Shown: in pieces, positions 1-5,407 of the stretch | Position numbering within the stretch: position 1 is the first letter of the stretch | How the letters are laid out: every line of letters begins with the position of its first letter | Assembly: GCA_031282605.1 (NCBI GenBank) | Contig: JAITDK010000311.1 | Coordinates: forward strand, 1 to 5,407 | Origin: Oscillospiraceae bacterium | GTDB lineage: Bacteria; Bacillota; Clostridia; Christensenellales; Aristaeellaceae | Direction: 5' to 3' | DNA length: 5,407 nt | The notes under the pieces: model-generated | The model's database searches: none | Seen by the model: the letters and a program-made list of their open reading frames with translations, nothing else | What the model was told of the DNA's origin: nothing | Made by a program: the position numbers and the translations under genes

Positions 1-1100
1 TGCTCCGTCCGAAGAACCGTGCTGTTGTCCAGATAGTTGAAGTGTGTTCCTTCGATGCCGTACATGAGTATGTCTCGGAACATGCGGTCGGTGGCCACCA
101 ATTCCATATATTTGAGCGATGCTTTGATATTGTCTGCATTCGCGCCGGCGTTCACGGCTTGCAGAGCGCCTTGCATCGTCGCGGCTGACATGTACGGTCC
201 GTCGTAACGTGCTATCTTTACATTGTGTCCGGATGAAGTAGCCCAACCCGTATAACCTGTCCAGGCCGCACCGGAGCGCACCATAGAATAGTTGGCGAAT
301 GTGACGCTCTCGGTAACGGCCGCGTCCGGGTTAATGTAGCCCAGCGTATACCACTTATGCAGAAGTTCTAAGCGGTGGACATACTCCGGGTAATCGTAGA
401 ACGGAATAATCGTAGTGCCCTTGTCGGTTCCGGCGTATTCGTATGGAATTACGAGCGACGAGCCGACAACGCGCTGCGCGAAGTTGGTTATGCCGGACAG
501 CCCGTTCTTCGACATAAAGATAGGATACTCGTTCGGGCGTTTTTCCTTGAACGCGGCAAGGTAAGTCTCAAGCTCGTCCCAGGACAGCTGTTCAGGTATC
601 GTCAGGCCCAGCTCACCCTCGATAAAGTCGCTGTCCAAACGCCAGAACATCTCGGTCGCCATGTCCTTCTTGGTAGGCACGGCGTAGATACGTCCGTTGA
701 CGCGTCCGGCATCCCAAAGTTTTTCATCCAGCGTCGCCCAAAGTGCGGGCGCTTCGTTCGGCAGCAGGTCGGTTAGATCTGCGAACAGCTCGTCGTAAGA
801 GTTCTGTATGAAGCTGGGCGAAAGCCATTCGCATGTAAACGTCATATCGTAGTATTCACCAGCCGCAAACGACAGCGCAAACTGGTCGGGAAGAAGATAA
901 TTGATTGTAACGGTGACGCCGACCTTTTCAGCGCTGACGGCATTAGCGGCGTCCTCAACCATCTGTACGTCAACAGGCACGTCGCCAGGCGCGTACACCC
1001 ACCAAATGAGATTCTTGTCTTCCGCCAACGATGCGGGGACGAACGCCGCCAGGCCCGCCAGCATCGCCAGCGCTAGAATCATTCCAACAAGCTTTTTCAT
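1..1100 (-). CDS. Extracellular sugar-binding protein of an LplABC-type ABC importer (3' end missing)
   Basis: This is a solute-binding protein that should capture an oligosaccharide outside the membrane and hand it to the two permeases encoded upstream. Reading back from ATG at 1098-1100, 366 codons stay open to the window edge; the stop lies outside. GGAGGG at 1107-1112, 6 nt before the ATG, fixes the start. Residues 1-26 form a signal peptide (MKKLVGM, then a hydrophobic core), with a likely signal peptidase I site after S24-L25-A26. There is no lipobox cysteine: F20 follows L17-A18-A19. The mature part shows features of family 1 binding proteins: an early IWWVYAPG strand, G132-RVNGRIYAVPT around residues 132-143, and YGIEG at 347-351, which resembles LipO/DUF3502-type proteins. 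Those usually reach about 500 residues, so the C-terminal quarter or so is probably missing. The class is secure from sequence and neighbours. The ligand is not readable; a GlcNAc-containing glycan is inferred from the divergent GH20 gene. Confidence 0.9.
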   Translation of the reverse strand, partial: MKKLVGMILALAMLAGLAAFVPASLAEDKNLIWWVYAPGDVPVDVQMVEDAANAVSAEKVGVTVTINYLLPDQFALSFAAGEYYDMTFTCEWLSPSFIQNSYDELFADLTDLLPNEAPALWATLDEKLWDAGRVNGRIYAVPTKKDMATEMFWRLDSDFIEGELGLTIPEQLSWDELETYLAAFKEKRPNEYPIFMSKNGLSGITNFAQRVVGSSLVIPYEYAGTDKGTTIIPFYDYPEYVHRLELLHKWYTLGYINPDAAVTESVTFANYSMVRSGAAWTGYTGWATSSGHNVKIARYDGPYMSAATMQGALQAVNAGANADNIKASLKYMELVATDRMFRDILMYGIEGTHFNYLDNSTVLRTE

Positions 1101-1106
1101 AACAAA

Positions 1107-1112
1107 CCCTCC
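1107..1112 (-). promoter_or_regulatory. Ribosome binding site of the sugar-binding protein gene
   Basis: The minus strand reads GGAGGG, a strong Shine-Dalgarno match, 6 nt before the ATG at 1100. It decides the start of a reading frame that has no stop inside the window. Confidence 0.8.
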
Positions 1113-1129
1113 ATGTAGTTATAATCATA

Positions 1130-1144
1130 CGCGGTTATACCGCG
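1130..1144 (-). repeat. Perfect GC-rich inverted repeat (hairpin) between permease and binding-protein genes
   Basis: On the plus strand CGCGGT and ACCGCG are exact inverted copies separated by TAT, giving a 6-bp stem with a 3-nt loop. It lies in the 56-nt gap after the LplC-like permease stop and ahead of the binding-protein ribosome binding site. No U-tract follows on the minus strand (the next bases read TATGATTATAAC), so it does not look like an intrinsic terminator. It may act as an RNA processing or stability element that sets binding-protein level relative to the permeases. That role is inference, as such a short palindrome can arise by chance. Confidence 0.4.
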
Positions 1145-1156
1145 ATCTGACCAACG

Positions 1157-2077
1157 TTACCCCTTTACCGCGCCTATCGTCAGTCCGCCCACGAAATATC
1201 GCTGGAAGAACGGATACGAACACGCGATGGGCAGCACGACCACCGTGACGATAGCCATTCTGGTGGTCTCCGCCGGAATCGTCTTCACGATGTCCGATGT
1301 AAAGTATTCCTCGTTCCGAGCCATGAACGCGACTGACTTTTGTATGCTGACCAGCACGTATTGCAATGGGAACAGTTCCCTGTGCTGCGAATCCAGGTAG
1401 ATCATCGCGCCGTACCATGCGTTCCAGTATGAAAACGTTAGGAATAGTCCTATCGTCGCTATGACGGGCAGGGATATGGGCAGAACAAGCCCGGTAAATA
1501 TCCGCAGCTGAGACGCTCCGTCTATCTTGCCGGACTCAATAATCGAATCAGGTATAGTGGTCTGGAAAAACGTTCGCATGATGATTGCGTACCACGTGGA
1601 ACACGCCCCGGGCAGTATCAGCGCGAGGTATGTGTTCTTCAGCCCATATACCTGCGTGTTTACCATGTATGTCGCGACCAGCCCGCCCGAGAATAGCATA
1701 GGTATGAATATGAAAGCGGTGTAGAACCCTCGCAGCCGGAAAGTCCTGCGGGATATCGAATATCCCAGCGTGCTTATCAGGATCAGCCCCAACAGGGTTC
1801 CGACAATCGTTATGCCGATGGAGTTAAGGAACGAGCGGCCAATATAGTTGCCTGTATCCAGAAGATAGTCATACGCGTCCAGCGACCAGCCGGACGGCAT
1901 AAAAGAATAGCCCTTCTCGACGATTGATGCCTCCGACGAGAACGATATGATTATGACGAACGCTAATGGCAGCAGCGTCGCCAAGGCAAGTATAACAAAT
2001 AGGCAGCTGATTAGTAGGTTCGCAACAGCGCCGACTTGGTTGAACCGCCACGGCTTACGCTTAACAACGCCCGTCAT
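1157..2077 (-). CDS. LplC-like carbohydrate ABC transporter permease (MalG type)
   Basis: This is one of the two membrane subunits of a CUT1-type sugar importer, 306 residues long, which is normal for the family. About six hydrophobic segments are visible, near residues 18-45, 82-107, 118-140, 147-168, 197-220 and 272-292. The cytoplasmic EAA loop that docks on the ATPase lies at about 181-200: E181-S-G, D186-G187-A188, and a closing L199-P200. The C-terminus, with FFQRYFVGG followed by IGAVKG, is the usual ending of LplC/YtcP-like permeases. The ATG at 2077 is preceded by AGGAG (2086-2090) at 8-nt spacing. The gene starts 33 nt after the LplB-like permease ends and is followed 56 nt later by the binding-protein gene, so the three form one operon. 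The family call is firm; the substrate is unknown. No ATPase gene follows within the window. Confidence 0.93.
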   Translation of the reverse strand: MTGVVKRKPWRFNQVGAVANLLISCLFVILALATLLPLAFVIIISFSSEASIVEKGYSFMPSGWSLDAYDYLLDTGNYIGRSFLNSIGITIVGTLLGLILISTLGYSISRRTFRLRGFYTAFIFIPMLFSGGLVATYMVNTQVYGLKNTYLALILPGACSTWYAIIMRTFFQTTIPDSIIESGKIDGASQLRIFTGLVLPISLPVIATIGLFLTFSYWNAWYGAMIYLDSQHRELFPLQYVLVSIQKSVAFMARNEEYFTSDIVKTIPAETTRMAIVTVVVLPIACSYPFFQRYFVGGLTIGAVKG

Positions 2078-2110
2078 TATGGCATCTCCTCTCGTAATTG
2101 TTATACTGCA

Positions 2111-3091
2111 TCAAAAGAATCCGCTCTCAGGGTCTATCTTTTTCACCGCGTAGTTTGAAGCGATGATCATCACACACCCCAGCGCGCTCTGAAGCAGTCC
2201 GGACGCGGAGGCAAACGCGAAGTTGCTTCGCTCCATTAGCGCCTTATAAACGTAGATATCGATTGTCTGCGTTACGTATACGAGCGAATTGGAGTCGCGC
2301 GTGGCATGGTAGAACAAGCCAAAGTCAGTGTTGAATATGTGTCCGACGTTCATGATGAACATGATTGACACGATCGGGCGGAGCAGCGGAATGGTTATGC
2401 CCCTTACCTGCTGCCACTTCGTAGCGCCGTCTATTACGGCGCTTTCGTACAGCGCGTTATCAATGCCGGACAGCGACGCAAGGTAGACCACCATCGAATA
2501 GCCGATCGTCTTCCACGTGTTCAGGAAGATGATTATGAACGGCCAGTATCGCGGTTCCTGATACCAGCTTATCTTCACGCCGAACGCGGGCGCCAGCCAG
2601 TTGTTGATCAGCCCCCTGTCCGTCGCAAGGAATGCATACAAGAAATAGCTCACTACAACCCAGCTAAGGAAGTGCGGCAGGAACATGGCCGTCTGGCACG
2701 ACTTCGCCAGCCTGCTGGAGTGCATCTGCGATATGAGTATCGCCAGCGTTACGGGCAAAAGCAGACCAATGACAAGGAACGCCAGGTTGTACAGCAGCGT
2801 GTTGCGGAAGATGACAGCGACGTCGGATGTCTGGAACAGGAACTTGAAGTTGTTGAAACCTACCCATTTGCTCTTGACGAAGAGGCTGTAGATGAACCCT
2901 TTGCCAGGCGCAACCTTGTAGTTTTTGAACGCGATAATAATGCCGAATAGGGGCGCGTAGCAAAACGCGGCGTACCACAGAATCGACGGCAGCGACAGCG
3001 CAGCTAACTCTGCGTCGTCGCGGGAGAATCGGTTCTTGCGCCGCTGACGCTGAATGCCGGACGATTCGACGGTTACGCTTGAGCCTCGCAC
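2111..3091 (-). CDS. LplB-like carbohydrate ABC transporter permease (MalF type)
   Basis: This 326-residue protein is the partner permease of the importer and the first gene of the minus-strand operon. A basic, hydrophilic N-terminus (RQRRKNRFSR near residues 15-24) precedes a first membrane segment at about 31-54, followed by segments near 96-121, 136-160, 183-206, 236-256 and 297-316. The EAA loop is clear: E216-S-A, D221-G222-A223, W226, V229, and I234-P235 before LLRP. The YAPLFGIIIAFKNY stretch and a WVGFNNF-type motif after it are characteristic of LplB-family permeases. The start is GTG (3089-3091), chosen because AGGAGG lies 6 nt upstream at 3098-3103; the nearest upstream ATG, at 3129, is out of frame. 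The C-terminus ends KKIDPESGFF, resembling the family's usual DPESG-like ending. The assignment is strong; the transported sugar is not shown. Confidence 0.94.
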   Translation of the reverse strand: MRGSSVTVESSGIQRQRRKNRFSRDDAELAALSLPSILWYAAFCYAPLFGIIIAFKNYKVAPGKGFIYSLFVKSKWVGFNNFKFLFQTSDVAVIFRNTLLYNLAFLVIGLLLPVTLAILISQMHSSRLAKSCQTAMFLPHFLSWVVVSYFLYAFLATDRGLINNWLAPAFGVKISWYQEPRYWPFIIIFLNTWKTIGYSMVVYLASLSGIDNALYESAVIDGATKWQQVRGITIPLLRPIVSIMFIMNVGHIFNTDFGLFYHATRDSNSLVYVTQTIDIYVYKALMERSNFAFASASGLLQSALGCVMIIASNYAVKKIDPESGFF

Positions 3092-3097
3092 GCTTGA

Positions 3098-3103
3098 CCT
3101 CCT
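3098..3103 (-). promoter_or_regulatory. Ribosome binding site that fixes a GTG start for the LplB-like permease
   Basis: CCTCCT on the plus strand gives a full AGGAGG on the minus strand, 6 nt before the GTG at 3091. It supports this non-ATG start over internal candidates. Confidence 0.8.
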
Positions 3104-3127
3104 CGCGCCGTATTCGTTGGCTCGTCC

Positions 3128-3156
3128 ATGTTACCACATTAACTACCTGAAAGCAA
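3128..3156 (-). promoter_or_regulatory. Probable sigma-A promoter of the transport operon
   Basis: On the minus strand TTGCTT (3151-3156) and TAACAT (3128-3133) are separated by exactly 17 nt. TGG directly before TAACAT gives an extended -10 (TGn), which can offset the weak -35. A transcript starting near 3121 would have a leader of about 30 nt before the GTG at 3091, with AGGAGG inside it. The hexamers match the consensus 3/6 and 4/6, so the call rests on spacing, the TGn element and position. Confidence 0.5.
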
Positions 3157-3162
3157 GAGTTT

Positions 3163-3176
3163 TTAAAACGCTTTTA
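3163..3176 (+). promoter_or_regulatory. LacI/CcpA-family operator candidate (cre-like)
   Basis: The sequence TTAAAACGCTTTTA has the central CG flanked by AAA and TTT that is typical of LacI-family operators. Against the cre consensus TGWAANCGNTNWCA, 9 of 11 defined positions match; the misses are T at position 2 and T at position 13. It lies 6 bp upstream of the -35 of the transport promoter and overlaps the AT-rich TATAAAAT run (3175-3182), the only -10-like stretch at this spot for the plus-strand genes. It could serve CcpA or a local LacI-type repressor not encoded here. The setting is AT-rich, so chance remains possible. Confidence 0.45.
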
Positions 3177-3247
3177 TAAAATGTTTTTAGGAGCAGGAAC
3201 CGCGGCTCGTTCGTCGAATATAGAGAAGCGGCATTAATAATGTTAAC

Positions 3248-3252
3248 GGAGG
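3248..3252 (+). promoter_or_regulatory. Ribosome binding site of the GH20 gene
   Basis: GGAGG lies 6 nt before the ATG at 3259. It confirms this start, and hence a protein without a signal peptide. Confidence 0.8.
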
Positions 3253-3258
3253 CTTCCA

Positions 3259-5055
3259 ATGCTTGATAACGGAGTCATTGAGACCGTCAAGACCGCCGTG
3301 CTTGAGGCGATACGCCAGAAAATCACGCCGGATGTAACGGTCAATGAGGGCGAAGGATTGCGGGTCAGTTATAAAGACGGCAGCGCCGCGATAACGGCTT
3401 GCGACCGCGCGGCTTTAGCCAGGGGATTTACGCTGCTGGCCAAAGGAATATCGGATGGCGAGACGGAGTTTGAGATAAAGCAGGAGCGGCATTTCGCGAA
3501 CTGCGGCGCGTATCTGGATATGTCGCGCGGCGGGGTCATGCGCGTCGAAGCGGTCAAACGGTACGTCAGGCAGCTTGCGGCGCTGGGAATGAACATGCTC
3601 ATGCTGTACACGGAGGAAACATACGATATTCCGGAATACCCGTACTTCGGTTATCTGCGCGGCAAATACTCCAAGGAAGAGATTCGCGAGATGAGCGGCT
3701 ACGCGTCCTCGCTGGGGGTCGAGCTGATCCCGTCGATTCAAACGCTGGCGCATTTGGCGAACTTCCTGCAATGGATGCCGAGCGATCATCTGAAAGACAC
3801 GCCGTACTGCCTGATGATAGACGATCCGCAAACTTATGAGTTGATTGACCGCATGATCGCCTCCGTCAGCTCATCTTATTCTACCAAACTCATACATATT
3901 GGAATGGACGAAGCGCATGGCGTGGGGCTGGCCAGGTATTTCGAGCGTCATGGACTCGTAGACAGGTTCGAGTTACTGAACCGCCACTTGGCGAAGGTAG
4001 TGGAGATATGCGAGAAATACGGGATGAAACCCATTATGTGGAGCGATATGTTCTTCCGTTTAGGCTCGAAGAACAATGAGTATTACGACAAAGACGCGCA
4101 TATCCCGCAGTCGGTCATAGACAGTCTGCCGAACGTATCGCTGGCGTATTGGGATTACTATCACACCGACGAGGACATGTATGAATTCATGCTGACCGAG
4201 CATGAGCGTATGAACCGCCCAGTCGTGTTCGCAGGCGGCATTTGGACATGGAGCGGGTTCCTGCCGCAGGTCAAGCTGACGAGCGCGACAATGATACCCG
4301 CGCTGAGGGCATGCGCCAGGCACGGCGTCCCGACGGTTTTTGCCACCATGTGGGGCGATGACGGAACGGAGACGGATTACTTCCTGGCGTCGAACCAGCT
4401 GGCGATATTCTCCGAATTCTGCTGGCGCGGCCCTGATTGCTCAATGGAGGATATCGAGAACATAGGCGCGTTCCTAACCGGGATTTCGGTCGAAACATAC
4501 CGTGCGTTCGGCGGGTTTTACGAAGGCGCCGTTGATCGGCGGACGGGCAAGGGGCTGATATACTGCGATCTGCTGTATCCGCTGATTTCCGAAAAGTCCA
4601 GCCTTGAGGAACGCGTCCGGGCGTATGAGGATTCGCGGGCGGTGTTAGCCGCGCAGTTGGATCGTGATGATGTTCGTTACGCCGACTTACTGTTTGCTAT
4701 CGCGGCGGAGAAGGCGCGCCTCATACCGGCCATACGCCAAGCTTATAAAACGGGCGATAAACCCCAACTGGCGGATGTCGCGGACAATCGAATACCCGCG
4801 CTGATAGAGCTGTACCGCTCGCTGGTAAACGCGCACCGCGGCCAGTGGGAAGGCGTATTCAAGCGCAACGGCTGGGAAGTGTTCGCACATCGTTACGGCG
4901 GCGTGATCGAACGGCTGCGCGACGTAGCCTATGCCATTGAAAAGTACGTGAAAGGTGAACTGACTGCGCTTGAGGAGCTGGAAGAAGAGCCGCTGCCCCC
5001 GGCTAGAAAACTCGGTATGCAGTTCTATAATGTCTATGTCTCGCCTCAGTTCTAA
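3259..5055 (+). CDS. GcnA-like GH20 beta-N-acetylhexosaminidase, cytoplasmic
   Basis: This 598-residue enzyme should hydrolyse terminal beta-linked N-acetylglucosamine (or GalNAc) from oligosaccharides. In GH20 enzymes the substrate's own acetamido group is the nucleophile, an Asp orients it and the next Glu is the acid/base. That pair is visible as D217-E218 within HIGMDEAHG. Residues 1-75 form a small N-terminal domain. The TIM barrel spans about 78-385, with CGAYLDMSRGG (82-92), MLMLYTEETY (103-112), ELIPSIQTLAHL (155-166), W261-S-D263, YWDYY (297-301) and the tryptophans of GGIWTWSG (326-333), which probably line the sugar site. A helix-rich C-terminal domain of roughly 200 residues follows. 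Length and layout match streptococcal GcnA-type enzymes rather than secreted hexosaminidases. No signal peptide or anchor is present, so it should act on imported sugar. Its end overlaps the kinase gene. The family is firm; GlcNAc over GalNAc specificity is inference. Confidence 0.93.
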   Translation: MLDNGVIETVKTAVLEAIRQKITPDVTVNEGEGLRVSYKDGSAAITACDRAALARGFTLLAKGISDGETEFEIKQERHFANCGAYLDMSRGGVMRVEAVKRYVRQLAALGMNMLMLYTEETYDIPEYPYFGYLRGKYSKEEIREMSGYASSLGVELIPSIQTLAHLANFLQWMPSDHLKDTPYCLMIDDPQTYELIDRMIASVSSSYSTKLIHIGMDEAHGVGLARYFERHGLVDRFELLNRHLAKVVEICEKYGMKPIMWSDMFFRLGSKNNEYYDKDAHIPQSVIDSLPNVSLAYWDYYHTDEDMYEFMLTEHERMNRPVVFAGGIWTWSGFLPQVKLTSATMIPALRACARHGVPTVFATMWGDDGTETDYFLASNQLAIFSEFCWRGPDCSMEDIENIGAFLTGISVETYRAFGGFYEGAVDRRTGKGLIYCDLLYPLISEKSSLEERVRAYEDSRAVLAAQLDRDDVRYADLLFAIAAEKARLIPAIRQAYKTGDKPQLADVADNRIPALIELYRSLVNAHRGQWEGVFKRNGWEVFAHRYGGVIERLRDVAYAIEKYVKGELTALEELEEEPLPPARKLGMQFYNVYVSPQF

Positions 5056-5407
5056 ACCGGTGGGCGTCGTTATCGGCGTGGACGGCGGAGGGACTCGCTC
5101 GGTCGCTGCGGCGTTTGATGAAACGGGGCGCTTTCTCGCCCGCGAGACGCTTGAGGAAAGCCTGAACTCAAACAGCGTCGGCCTTGACTCCGCCCGCAAA
5201 ACCTTATCCATCCTTGTAAGACGGCTGCTGGCACGGGCTGGCGTGGAGGACTACCGCATCCTTGCGATAGGTTCTTCGGCGCTCAACCGCGACGGAAACG
5301 CCACCGAGTTAGAGTGGCTCTGCGGCGGCGAGTTCTCCGCCGAAAAGTGTATACTGTTCAGCGACGCCAAGGCCGCGCTCGTCGGCGCGTCACGCGGGCG
5401 AGCGGGC
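5030..5407 (+). CDS. N-acetylglucosamine kinase-like protein, BadF/BadG/BcrA/BcrD ATPase family (3' end missing)
   Basis: This is the N-terminal part, about 126 codons, of an ASKHA-fold sugar kinase; the frame is open to the window edge and family members have about 300-330 residues. Numbering from the second ATG (5036), the phosphate-1 loop is D16-G-G-G-T20 inside VVIGVDGGGT. It is followed by the family's N-S-V-G pattern (residues 46-49, ahead of DSARK), an AIGSSALNRDG stretch near 77-87, and FSDAKAALVGA with D110 in the region where the family carries its catalytic Asp. Likely role: ATP-dependent phosphorylation of the amino sugar released by the GH20 enzyme. Two in-frame ATGs, at 5030 and 5036, are possible starts; neither has a good Shine-Dalgarno. 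Both overlap the GH20 gene (26 or 20 nt), which suggests translational coupling. Some family members are dehydratase activators or act on other sugars, so GlcNAc as substrate rests on the neighbour. Confidence 0.85.
   Translation, partial: MSMSRLSSKPVGVVIGVDGGGTRSVAAAFDETGRFLARETLEESLNSNSVGLDSARKTLSILVRRLLARAGVEDYRILAIGSSALNRDGNATELEWLCGGEFSAEKCILFSDAKAALVGASRGRAG

Larger units (their letters stand above)
3092..3258. other. Divergent intergenic regulatory region
   Basis: This is the only sizeable non-coding stretch, placed head-to-head between the transport operon and the GH20-kinase operon. It holds the minus-strand promoter and ribosome binding site and the cre-like site. A further short dyad, CATTA-A-TAATG, lies at 3232-3242, just ahead of the GH20 ribosome binding site. 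For the plus strand TATAAA at 3175-3180 is a fair -10, but no recognisable -35 lies 16-18 nt upstream, so that promoter cannot be placed firmly. It might need an activator or lie elsewhere. No riboswitch, terminator or RNA gene is evident. Confidence 0.6.

Noticed and set aside
1124..1129. TATGAT as the -10 of an internal promoter for the binding-protein gene
   Set aside because: No fair -35 sits at 16-18 nt (TTGGTC is at 19) and the leader would be only about 17 nt, so I did not list it as a feature.
1130..1144. Reading the CGCGGT/ACCGCG hairpin as a terminator of the permease genes
   Set aside because: No run of U follows it on the minus strand and the downstream binding-protein gene belongs to the same operon.
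375..1248. Two plus-strand open frames (375-776 and 901-1248) antisense to the binding-protein gene
   Set aside because: They lie opposite a coding frame with signal peptide, ribosome binding site and family motifs; their translations are low-complexity or basic and match no family I recognise.
2664..3137. Minus-strand 157-codon frame overlapping the start of the LplB-like permease
   Set aside because: Its translation is Arg/Val/Gln-rich with no family signature and it shares the strand with a clear permease in another frame, which has the AGGAGG-GTG start.
3415..3831. Minus-strand 138-codon frame inside the GH20 gene
   Set aside because: It is antisense to the conserved GH20 barrel; the Arg/His-rich translation is typical of a shadow frame in GC-rich coding DNA.
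4687..5211. Minus-strand 174-codon frame spanning the GH20-kinase junction
   Set aside because: It crosses two well-supported plus-strand genes and shows no recognisable domain or ribosome binding site.
1..5407. Mobile element, CRISPR array, tRNA/rRNA or defence system
   Set aside because: No transposase, spaced direct repeats, RNA gene pattern or defence-associated domain is visible; the window is filled by five sugar-metabolism genes.

Overview
The window looks like a carbohydrate-scavenging locus from a bacterium of the Bacillota, most likely Clostridia. The basis is the LplB/LplC-type sugar permeases, the purine-rich AGGAGG-class ribosome binding sites, a cre-like operator and a GcnA-type GH20 enzyme. 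Composition is moderately GC-rich, so a low-GC Clostridium is less likely than an uncultured gut or rumen Clostridia lineage. The genus cannot be fixed from this sequence. Coding density is high and I see no mobile element, RNA gene or CRISPR array.

Layout: two operons diverge from an intergenic region of about 170 bp (3092-3258). On the minus strand, from the middle to the left edge, lie an LplB-like permease (2111-3091), an LplC-like permease (1157-2077) and an extracellular sugar-binding protein that runs off the left edge (1-1100). On the plus strand lie a complete GcnA-like GH20 beta-N-acetylhexosaminidase (3259-5055) and, overlapping its end, the first ~125 residues of a BadF/BadG-type sugar kinase that runs off the right edge (from about 5030). 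The binding protein and the kinase are open to the window edge.

How the genes fit together (inference from families and layout): the binding protein captures an oligosaccharide, the two permeases import it using an ATPase that is not encoded here, the cytoplasmic GH20 enzyme removes terminal beta-linked GlcNAc (or GalNAc), and the kinase phosphorylates the freed amino sugar for entry into amino-sugar catabolism. A 14-bp LacI/CcpA-like site lies between the operons, just upstream of a plausible extended -10 promoter for the transport operon, so both directions could be under one regulator.

I do not see an undescribed system here. The points worth checking are the binding protein's missing lipobox cysteine, the shared operator, the hairpin in front of the distal binding-protein gene, and the unassigned substrate of the importer.
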